A DNA stretch of 57,078 nt from an uncultured Crocinitomix sp. (GTDB lineage Bacteria; Bacteroidota; Bacteroidia; Flavobacteriales_D; Crocinitomicaceae): the NCBI GenBank assembly GCA_905478225.1, contig CAJQHR010000044.1, forward strand, positions 1 to 57,078, given 5' to 3'. The notes beneath the pieces were generated by a model. The model was given only the letters and a program-made list of their open reading frames with translations, was not told the origin of the DNA and did no database searches. This document shows positions 17,549 through 25,511 of this stretch, in pieces (the first letter of the stretch is position 1; each line of letters opens with the position of its first letter). The position numbers and the translations under genes are program-made.

Positions 17549-20500
17549 CTAATCTTTATACTCGTTTCGAGCATACCGCTCCTCAATTTCACGAATGTGC
17601 TTTTCCTTTTTGACTTGACGCAATTTAATGGAAGATTTTGTGAAATAAGTATGTTGGTTCAAGAACTTAATCTGAATCTCGTCCCATAAACGATCACTGT
17701 TTAATTTGCCATGCTCCCGCAACTCGCGTCGCAAGTAATCTGCAATTACATGGAAATCATCACGGCCTAAATAATCTAAATCTGCATCACACATAATTTG
17801 TTCTAGGTGTGTCTTAGGGCTTTGCGGAATTTCGGTTGATTTAATTAAGCCATCAATAACTACGAGCTGCGCATCTGTATACCCATATTTTGGTAGTATT
17901 TCACGCGCCATTCTTATTCCAATGTCCTCGTTTTTATCATATTGCTCTACAAAACCAGCGTCATGGTATGTTGCCGCCGACTTTAAAAGGAAAAGATCTT
18001 CATCCGTAATTCCTTCCATTATGGCTAAACGCTCCACGGCTTGTGTCACATCAATGGTATGATTAATACTATGATAAAGCAATTTTGGAGATAAGGCTTC
18101 TTCCAGTATTTTCATGATATGACGCTCCGCCTTCATGTAGTTAATGGAACTGTAAAGGTGCAAATCAACAATTTTCCAAAAATCCTCATTTGGAACAAGG
18201 CCTTCATGGTCTATTGAAAGTTCAGGCTTAATGCCTTTCACGTAGAACATGTCTAGCATTCCTTTATGTTTCGTCTGAATTTTACCACGGTAAACACAAT
18301 CAAAATAAGGGGCAATAAATTCATAGGTGTTTCCAGAAACATTTACGGTTCCAGGCTGACCATGCATCTCCATTCGCTGCGCTTGATTAACGGTTGACCC
18401 CCAGATATCGTAAGCAAAACGTTTGAGTCCAATCACACCAGCAATTACCTCACCAGTATTAATCCCAATTCTAATTTTCCAAGCTTGTTCACCCCGTTTT
18501 TTAGCTGCCTCAGAAAAATTAATCATGAAGTTCTTAATTTCTAAAGCGGCCAAGGTGACTTCAATGGCATTACTTTTATTTCGAATTGGAACACCGCCCG
18601 CGCACATGTAGGAATCGCCAATGGTCTTAATCTTTTCAAGGTCGTATTTTTCAATAATTTCATCAAAAGCCGAGAAATAATCATCTAACTGTTGCACCAG
18701 TTCTTGCGGTTTCATGCCCTCCGCAATTTTTGAGAAGCCTACAAAATCTGTAAAGAGGACGGAAACATTTTTATAATAACGCGCTTTGGATCTTCCTTTG
18801 TTTTTAAGCTCCTCGGCGGTTCCAACAGGTAAAATATTTAAGAGCAGTTGTTCAACCTTTTCTTTCTCTTTTTCAAGCAATTCATTCTGATGCTCAATTT
18901 TTGCTTTTTGAATTTCTACCTTTTGTTTCTGATCCTGAATCTTTTTACTTTGTTTCGTTACTTGGCGGGTACGTTTTACAACCTCAATTTCTAAGCGTAC
19001 TTTTTGGCGTCTAATTTTGTCAATTCTTCTTCTATAAAAGAACAAACCAAGTGCTATAAGTAAGATAGCAACAACAATTCTAAACCACCAAGTTAACCAA
19101 AATGGGGGGGTGATGTTTATGGTAATGGTTGTTGGTTCAGTGGATTCAAGCCCGTCTGCACTAATGGCATAAACCTCCAGTAGGTAGGCGCCATGATCAA
19201 TGTTCATATACGTCACCTTATTTTCTTGATCGAGGTAACTAAACTCGGCCTCGTGTCCTTCTAGGCGGTATTTATAGCGGTTTTGCTCAGGGTTTGAGTA
19301 ATTTGTAGCCGCAAACTGGAAGGTGAGGTCGTTTTGATCATAGTTAAGCTCTAAAACGTCTGAAACCAGAATGTTTTCTGCAATAACTGTTCGGCTTTTG
19401 CTGTTTTTAGCCGAAAGGGTTATTTCTGAGATGATTGCTTGGGGCGGATTCGGATTGATAGTAATCGCCTCAGGATCGAAGATATTATATCCTTTAATTC
19501 CTCCAAAGTAGAGCAGCCCTTTTGATGTTTTTAGATAGGCACCCGTATTAAATTCATTACTTTGTAAACCGTCTTTAACGCTATAGGTAGTAAAACGCTC
19601 TGTTTTAGGGTTAAATTTGGAGATTCCCTTATTTGTACTGGCCCAAATAAAGCCGGCATCATCTTGCAGCAATCCATAAATTACATTGTTCGACAATCCT
19701 TCTGATTCGGTGTAGTTTTTAGTTTCTCTTGTTACGAGATCCAGTTTTTTAATTCCTTCACCGTAAGTTCCCAACCACATACTGCCCGGCTCTGTTTGTA
19801 ACAAGCATGTTATGTGCGCGTTTGATTCGTCATGGTCTTTAATATTACAATATTCAAAATCAAAACTGTTTTCTGAATTTTCATGAATGGCATACAGGCC
19901 TTTATTGCTTGTAACTACCCAGGTTTGATCAGAAAGGTCTTTATAGACGACCTTTACAGATCCTTCACCTAATCCATTTCCGCTGGCATAAAAACCAAAC
20001 TCTTTGGTTGATTTATCTATTATAGTTAACCCTTCCCTTGAGGCAAGCCATAAGCGATTAGAATCTGCCGGAATGATTGCATAAACTCGGACGTCACGGC
20101 TGATATCATCTGGCAAAAAATCAATTGGTGTAAGTTTGCTTTTAAAGGTTCTAGAATCTAGAATGTTGAGCATATAAACGCCATCATCATACCCCAACCA
20201 AATTTTATCGTCACTCTCCACATAAATAGAAAGTAAGTGGTGCGCGGTATTAATATCACGTACAATATGGTAATACTTTTGTTTTTCGTAGTTGTAAACC
20301 GTTAAATCTTTTTTGGTTCCAATGTAGGTGTTGCCAACGTTGTCTTCGGCAAAAGACCAAACGCTATAATCAATTAATCCTTTGCTGGGGTCGTTGTTTA
20401 ATGAAATGGTGGTAAAGCCTTGCTTATATTTATCGAATTTCGAGACTCCTTGTTCTGTTCCGATCCAAAACACTCCAGATTCATCTTCGTAAATACATGA

Positions 20501-21430
20501 AATGTCATTGTCCGCGATAGATGAATTGTCTAGTGCGTTGTTTTGATATTGTGAAATAACTTGACGACCATCTTCTGTTTGTTGAATTAAAAATAATCCT
20601 GCTGCCCCGGTTCCAACCCACGTGGTGTTTTCGTCCTCAATATAAACACAATTAATACTGCCGTAGCGTATATCTGTGTATTCGGTATAAACCTGCAGAC
20701 GCTTATCAGTATCTATCGAGAAGAGTCCTTTTTGAGTTAACACCATTAGGCCTCCTCCGGCGGTGTTGTAAAAACCATTAACTGGGGCAATTGTAAAAAT
20801 GGAATTATAATCAATTGACTTAAATTTCCCATAAGGATATTCAGAATAATAGGTTTCGCCAGATTCTGTTCCAACCCATAGCTGGTCTTTGTCATCAATA
20901 TATATTGCGCTTAATTCTGAATTCCCTTTTACCGACGTAATGGATTCAATTTTTTTAGATTTTAAGTTAATAATATTGATTCCATTTTTTTCAGTCAACG
21001 CCCATAACCTGCCGTCCTTGTCAAAGGTAAGTGCTGTAAATATGTATCCATTTAAATTCGGAAATGTGGGCCGACTAATACGTTCGACAGTATAATCTTT
21101 CGGTTTCATTTTACCAATACCGCGATTGGTACCAAACCATAAATCGCCCTGCGCATCCTTGTCTAAAAAGTGGATGTAGTTATTGGGGATTGAATTCGCA
21201 TTAACAGGGTTGTTTTTGAATGTTTTAAAGGAATAACCGTCATACCGATTGATGCCATCTTGTGTAGATATCCAAATAAACCCGTATTTGTCTTGAACAA
21301 TTCCTGTAACGGAACTTTGAGATAAACCATCATCTAATGAATAGGAGTCAAACTTAATGGTTTTTTGCTGCCCGTAAGTGCCTACCGATATAAGAAGTAA
21401 CAGTAAAAGTGGAGACAGTTTTTTTATCAT
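17549..21430 (-). CDS. Propeller receptor fused to adenylyl cyclase and HD domain
   Basis: This is a 1293-residue membrane receptor. A signal peptide is followed by about 650 residues of Reg_prop beta-propeller repeats (IVQDKYGFIWISTQDGINRY type) and a Y_Y_Y domain near 680-770. A transmembrane helix (about 777-800) leads to a long coiled coil (805-866). The class III cyclase domain (867-1070) has metal Asp895 in LFTDFVGF and Asp939 in TIGDSYM, adenine-selecting Lys935 and Asp1008 (FAYDIWG), and transition-state Asn1015 and Arg1019. This predicts ATP to cAMP. The C-terminal HD domain has His1120, His1156-Asp1157 (YHDAGF) and Asp1215 (CDADLD), a full metal set; its substrate is unknown. It is the last gene of the operon, 5 bases after the phosphatase. 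Confidence is high for the domains, low for the ligand. Confidence 0.9.
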   Translation of the reverse strand: MIKKLSPLLLLLLISVGTYGQQKTIKFDSYSLDDGLSQSSVTGIVQDKYGFIWISTQDGINRYDGYSFKTFKNNPVNANSIPNNYIHFLDKDAQGDLWFGTNRGIGKMKPKDYTVERISRPTFPNLNGYIFTALTFDKDGRLWALTEKNGINIINLKSKKIESITSVKGNSELSAIYIDDKDQLWVGTESGETYYSEYPYGKFKSIDYNSIFTIAPVNGFYNTAGGGLMVLTQKGLFSIDTDKRLQVYTEYTDIRYGSINCVYIEDENTTWVGTGAAGLFLIQQTEDGRQVISQYQNNALDNSSIADNDISCIYEDESGVFWIGTEQGVSKFDKYKQGFTTISLNNDPSKGLIDYSVWSFAEDNVGNTYIGTKKDLTVYNYEKQKYYHIVRDINTAHHLLSIYVESDDKIWLGYDDGVYMLNILDSRTFKSKLTPIDFLPDDISRDVRVYAIIPADSNRLWLASREGLTIIDKSTKEFGFYASGNGLGEGSVKVVYKDLSDQTWVVTSNKGLYAIHENSENSFDFEYCNIKDHDESNAHITCLLQTEPGSMWLGTYGEGIKKLDLVTRETKNYTESEGLSNNVIYGLLQDDAGFIWASTNKGISKFNPKTERFTTYSVKDGLQSNEFNTGAYLKTSKGLLYFGGIKGYNIFDPEAITINPNPPQAIISEITLSAKNSKSRTVIAENILVSDVLELNYDQNDLTFQFAATNYSNPEQNRYKYRLEGHEAEFSYLDQENKVTYMNIDHGAYLLEVYAISADGLESTEPTTITINITPPFWLTWWFRIVVAILLIALGLFFYRRRIDKIRRQKVRLEIEVVKRTRQVTKQSKKIQDQKQKVEIQKAKIEHQNELLEKEKEKVEQLLLNILPVGTAEELKNKGRSKARYYKNVSVLFTDFVGFSKIAEGMKPQELVQQLDDYFSAFDEIIEKYDLEKIKTIGDSYMCAGGVPIRNKSNAIEVTLAALEIKNFMINFSEAAKKRGEQAWKIRIGINTGEVIAGVIGLKRFAYDIWGSTVNQAQRMEMHGQPGTVNVSGNTYEFIAPYFDCVYRGKIQTKHKGMLDMFYVKGIKPELSIDHEGLVPNEDFWKIVDLHLYSSINYMKAERHIMKILEEALSPKLLYHSINHTIDVTQAVERLAIMEGITDEDLFLLKSAATYHDAGFVEQYDKNEDIGIRMAREILPKYGYTDAQLVVIDGLIKSTEIPQSPKTHLEQIMCDADLDYLGRDDFHVIADYLRRELREHGKLNSDRLWDEIQIKFLNQHTYFTKSSIKLRQVKKEKHIREIEERYARNEYKD

Positions 21431-21435
21431 TGGGT

Positions 21436-23262
21436 TTAAATTCTTACGCCTATTACTAAAATATCATCCACTTGCTCATAAGATCCTTGCCATTCAAACT
21501 TGGTTTTTTGTAAATATTTTTTTTGTTGAGCCATTTCTTCTTTGTGGATAGATAAAAGGTGTTGACGGAATCGGTTGTAAAGGAATTTTTTTCCACGTTC
21601 ACCACCAAATTGGTCCGCATATCCATCACTAAATAAATAGATTACATCTCCTTTTTGAAGCTGTACTTTATGTTGGTTATACTTTTTAGTTCCGGGTTCA
21701 AATGAACCAATTGCAAATTTATCTGCTTTTATAATCATGAACTCTTCATCACGGATGATATAGAGCGGGTTATTTGCTCCGGCAAAATAGAGTTCCATTT
21801 TTTCAAAATCAATAGAGCAAAGGGAAATGTCCATTCCATCTCTAATTTGATTTTCCTCTCTACTTTTATTCAATGATTCATTCACGAATTTGTTGAGGTG
21901 GTCTAATATTTCAGCTGGTTGCGTGGCGCTGTATTCGCGAATAGACGTATTTAATCCATTTGCACCTACCAAACTAATAAACGCACCAGGCACACCATGA
22001 CCGGTACAATCTACTGCTGCAAAAAAGTTTGATTTCTCCGTTTTTTCAAACCAATAAAAATCCCCCGAAACAATGTCTTTCGGGTTGTATAATACGAATG
22101 AGTCAGGGCAAATTGAATTGATGACTTCTTTAGGGGGTAAGATGGAGTTTTGAAGACGTTTTGCATAACGGATACTTGCTGTTACGGCCTTGTATAAATC
22201 TTCTAATTTTAAACGCTGACGCTCATTCTCGTCACGTTGCCTCACAACCTCTTCTGTTCGTTCTTTTACCTTTTGCTCTAAGATCCGTTCTGTTTCGGCT
22301 AATTCGTCACGCATTTTTAAGAGTGCGTGTCCAAGCACATCCTCATTGCTCAATGGTTGGTACGGTGATTTAAAATTACTTTGTCCCACTTCTTCAGCAA
22401 AATGCGTGGTTTTTGTCATCCCATCTACCAAGTCCACCACGGCTGAGGACATGTCACCAATTTCGTCATTTCTGATTTCAATTTTTTGTTTGGGAAAAAT
22501 TCCTTTACCAAGAGACAATAGTACCTCTCTTAAATTGTTAACAGGTTTTACAATTGTATTGGTTGTTAATCCAGCAATAAAAAGCGCAAATATGATTAAT
22601 GCTCCACCTAACCACCAGTAGATTCGGAGGGCCTGGAATTTTGTTCTAGATTCAACAGAAGATGAACGTACTAACGCCAATGCATCTTCTTGTTTGCTGA
22701 CAACACTCCCTTCTAAAAAGTCTAGATTTTTGAACAAATCTGTCATATCTTCACCCACACCATTTTGATCTATCAATGAGCGCGCAAAGAAAACGTTAAT
22801 GGCATCATCATAACTACTAATATTTGGCAAATAATTCATCATTTGCTCGTAGTTTTCAAATAAGGTAACGTATTGATCTTTTAAAAAAGTGAACAATTCA
22901 AGATCTTGCGGATCTGTCCACTTCGTTGAAATGGTTTCAAGATTATTGAGCTTTTCTGGAATGTCTTTATTAATGATTTCTTTGAAGCGCATTTTATGAT
23001 CCACGTCGTTGCGACTTTGATCGTTTACCCATTGCGCTGCCAACTGCCTAGATTCTATAGTTATGGTTTTTAGACCAATAACATATTCTTTTGATGGCGT
23101 AAGTACGTTAATAAGTTGATTAGAGGTTTTGTCGTTTTCTTGAAACGTTTCAATACCATTATTTACAGCCAAAAAAATGGCGCCAAACACCACAATTATA
23201 AATACAATAAGCACACCGAAACCGACCCCAATTTTTTTTCCTATTGTAAATCTAAAGTTCAT
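21436..23262 (-). CDS. HAMP-domain SpoIIE-type PP2C phosphatase
   Basis: This is a 608-residue membrane sensor. A first helix lies near residues 9-32, and an extracytoplasmic four-helix-like region (about 35-210) follows. A second helix (about 214-234) leads into a HAMP domain and a coiled coil. The SpoIIE domain (about 372-608) has the metal aspartates of PP2C enzymes: SGDFYWF (Asp401), VDCTGHGVPGAF (Asp418), SDGYADQFGG (Asp546) and a final VDDI pair. Such enzymes dephosphorylate STAS antagonists and free a sigma factor or other client. No STAS gene is adjacent. It lies between the TPR gene and the cyclase in one operon. Confidence 0.92.
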   Translation of the reverse strand: MNFRFTIGKKIGVGFGVLIVFIIVVFGAIFLAVNNGIETFQENDKTSNQLINVLTPSKEYVIGLKTITIESRQLAAQWVNDQSRNDVDHKMRFKEIINKDIPEKLNNLETISTKWTDPQDLELFTFLKDQYVTLFENYEQMMNYLPNISSYDDAINVFFARSLIDQNGVGEDMTDLFKNLDFLEGSVVSKQEDALALVRSSSVESRTKFQALRIYWWLGGALIIFALFIAGLTTNTIVKPVNNLREVLLSLGKGIFPKQKIEIRNDEIGDMSSAVVDLVDGMTKTTHFAEEVGQSNFKSPYQPLSNEDVLGHALLKMRDELAETERILEQKVKERTEEVVRQRDENERQRLKLEDLYKAVTASIRYAKRLQNSILPPKEVINSICPDSFVLYNPKDIVSGDFYWFEKTEKSNFFAAVDCTGHGVPGAFISLVGANGLNTSIREYSATQPAEILDHLNKFVNESLNKSREENQIRDGMDISLCSIDFEKMELYFAGANNPLYIIRDEEFMIIKADKFAIGSFEPGTKKYNQHKVQLQKGDVIYLFSDGYADQFGGERGKKFLYNRFRQHLLSIHKEEMAQQKKYLQKTKFEWQGSYEQVDDILVIGVRI

Positions 23263-23289
23263 AGTTCTGGTAGCACTGGAATTGTTTAG

Positions 23290-24300
23290 TTAAGGGTTCT
23301 CTAAATCGTAAAGTATTTTTTTAAAGTTTTCAGCTTTTTCTATGTCTATTAATGTTTGCGTATACACGCGCAATAATTGTCTTACATTTTCAATGTCATC
23401 TGGATGTGTTGTATGGCGATCTAAATAACCTCTTAAATTGCGGAGATCAAACATTTTTTGGTATTTGAGGTATAATTCATTATTGTTAAGTCCGTAATAA
23501 CATCCCATCAAGGCCTCCGCCACAGCAATATTATTGGTGTCAAGTAGCTCTGCACGGTGTAAATATGGCAAGGCTTTTAAAAACGCTGCCTCTGATTTTT
23601 TTTGATTAAGAATCAGTTGTTCAAGTGTTGTTTCAGGTTCAATTGTTGTCACATGATCAACACCAATGTTGTAATAGACAATTCCAATGTTGAAATTCGC
23701 TTTAAAGTCAAGGCTGTCTAGGGCAATTACTTTTAATGAATATTCAATTGCTTTTTTCCTTAACTCATTTTTCTTCTTTGTCTCAACAACATCCACTTTT
23801 TTAAGATATTCCGCGCCAATTGCGTTATAATAGCTTATGTTTTGTGCTCTAAAATCGTGATTAGGATCAACTAATTTTTTGTGTTGTCTGACATAAATGT
23901 CATAGGATTCTTCAGATTTTTCAAAGTCGCCATCTTCAAGCAATAAGGTTACCGCATCATTATAATAACGCACCAAGGTGTTTCGTAAATACTCATTTAT
24001 TTTTGCTGTATAAAGCCCAGTGCTATCAATTTTTTTGGCTAGAACAAAGGATTCTAATGCAATCTCTCTATAATAAATCTGATCACCACTAGAAATATTG
24101 CGGTATATAATACCACGAAGTTGCCAAGTTTGTGAATCAAATCGCTCCACGGAGTTAATCGCTGAATCAATTGCAACTCTTGCTTGTTCATAATCCTTTG
24201 CCTTGTAGAAATCATAGGCTTGTCCTGTCCAAGACTGAGCGAATGAATGAGAAGCAGTGAGCATCACGACAAAAATCGATATGTAACGGATTAACTTCAT
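23290..24300 (-). CDS. Exported TPR protein
   Basis: This 336-residue protein has a signal peptide (ISIFVVMLTASHSFAQ) and several tetratricopeptide-like helix pairs, for example YDFYKAKDYEQARVAIDSAI near the start and FNIGIVYYNIGV further on. TPR domains bind partner proteins, here probably in the periplasm. Its ATG overlaps the TGA of the YfiR-like gene (ATGA), and the phosphatase follows after 27 bases. The operon suggests that it links the YfiR-like protein to one of the two receptors; this is inference. Confidence 0.8.
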   Translation of the reverse strand: MKLIRYISIFVVMLTASHSFAQSWTGQAYDFYKAKDYEQARVAIDSAINSVERFDSQTWQLRGIIYRNISSGDQIYYREIALESFVLAKKIDSTGLYTAKINEYLRNTLVRYYNDAVTLLLEDGDFEKSEESYDIYVRQHKKLVDPNHDFRAQNISYYNAIGAEYLKKVDVVETKKKNELRKKAIEYSLKVIALDSLDFKANFNIGIVYYNIGVDHVTTIEPETTLEQLILNQKKSEAAFLKALPYLHRAELLDTNNIAVAEALMGCYYGLNNNELYLKYQKMFDLRNLRGYLDRHTTHPDDIENVRQLLRVYTQTLIDIEKAENFKKILYDLENP

Positions 24301-24836
24301 TTCACAACATTTGCAGCCAAGTTCGATAACTTCTCTGCGATTACTAATTTATGCTTTTTTGCGCTAGTTTTGTTTATTTCGTATTTTTGTTGATTTCCTT
24401 CAACTATAAAATTAATAACTGATCCCCTGCTTAACCCACTTTGTGCCTCCGAAACTAGGAGCGTATTTTCTTTAATTGTGGTTTGTACTATTGTTTTTAA
24501 ATAGTTTGAATTTTCAGGACTTACATATAGAATGTGAGCCTCGTTAATTTCTTTCGTTGATTTGTAATTTTTAACAACAATTTTTTGACTTCCAATTGAT
24601 TTGCCCGAGTACTTTTTATTTAACTCCGTGTAAACTCCAGAGGTTTCTCCAAATACACCAATCACAAATTCGCCACTCCTTTTTCCTTGCGGCCATTCAA
24701 CAAGTGTGGCAAAAGTGTAAATATATAAGGCTCTTACAACCGAACGCGTATCTGTCATCTGCGAAGGACTGGGTGCATTGCTGCGCAATCCCATCAGAAC
24801 TATAATTGTTATCAGTATGTAAGCGACTCTTTTCAA
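24297..24836 (-). CDS. YfiR-family (DUF4154) periplasmic protein
   Basis: This 179-residue protein has an N-terminal signal helix (VAYILITIIVLMGL) and the family pattern: ALYIYTFATLVEWP, then GEFVIGVFGE, the central KIVVKNY strand, HILYVSPENS, TLLVSEAQSGLSRGSVINF and a final helix. In Pseudomonas, YfiR holds the diguanylate cyclase YfiN inactive from the periplasm. Here the cyclase in the operon is an adenylyl cyclase. The start is TTG at 24836, with no ATG before the hydrophobic segment. It is the first gene of the four-gene unit and overlaps the TPR gene by 4 bases. Confidence 0.8.
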   Translation of the reverse strand: MKRVAYILITIIVLMGLRSNAPSPSQMTDTRSVVRALYIYTFATLVEWPQGKRSGEFVIGVFGETSGVYTELNKKYSGKSIGSQKIVVKNYKSTKEINEAHILYVSPENSNYLKTIVQTTIKENTLLVSEAQSGLSRGSVINFIVEGNQQKYEINKTSAKKHKLVIAEKLSNLAANVVK

Positions 24837-24880
24837 AAAATTTGTCTAAATCATTTGATGCATTACCAAAAGCGTGCCAA

Positions 24881-25393
24881 TTAAACTTCTGTCCCACCAG
24901 GATTTGCATTCTGAAGTGTTTCCAGATCCCTATCAAATAAATAGAGTCCTGCCTTGTCGCTTCCAATCATTTTAAGCTTGTCTAGAATGTTTCTGGCGAG
25001 TGCTTCTTCCTCTAATTGCTCTGCCACAAACCATTGCATAAAGTTATGTGTTGAATAATCCTTCTCTTCTAAACAGACAAATACAATTTCATTAATCATA
25101 TTCGTCACTTTTATTTCATGTTCTAACAATAATGTAAAAATGTCAGTCAATGAATTAAATTCTTGCCGTGGAACCTCTATAGATGGAATCAATGCTCTGC
25201 CTCCTCGCTCATTTATGAATCGAACCAGCTTTAGCATGTGTTCTCTTTCTTCGTCAGAATGCAAATACAAAAAATCCGCCGTTCCGTTAATCCCTGATGA
25301 TTCGGCCCAAGAAGCCATAGCCAAATAGAGTTGAGAAGAAACCGCTTCTGCCACTATTTGTTTGTTCAATATTTCCTCTATTCTTTTATTCAA
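24881..25393 (-). CDS. ftnA: Bacterial non-heme ferritin
   Basis: This 170-residue four-helix protein stores iron as a 24-subunit shell. Ferroxidase-site residues are present: Glu16 in EAVSSQLYLAM, Tyr23, Glu49 and His52 in SDEEREHM, and a later QWFVAEQLEEE segment. The start is TTG at 25393, preceded by AAAGGA 5 bases upstream; no ATG is available before residue 26. It diverges from rnr and is followed by the signalling operon after a 44-base gap. Confidence 0.95.
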   Translation of the reverse strand: MNKRIEEILNKQIVAEAVSSQLYLAMASWAESSGINGTADFLYLHSDEEREHMLKLVRFINERGGRALIPSIEVPRQEFNSLTDIFTLLLEHEIKVTNMINEIVFVCLEEKDYSTHNFMQWFVAEQLEEEALARNILDKLKMIGSDKAGLYLFDRDLETLQNANPGGTEV

Positions 25394-25511
25394 TTTTCCT
25401 TTATTTTATGTGATCAAATTGACCTAAGCGATAAAAATAATCTAAAAAAGACAAACAAAATCTGTTTGCAGATAAATAATTCATAATTTTATTCGGAATT
25501 TAAAGAGATGC

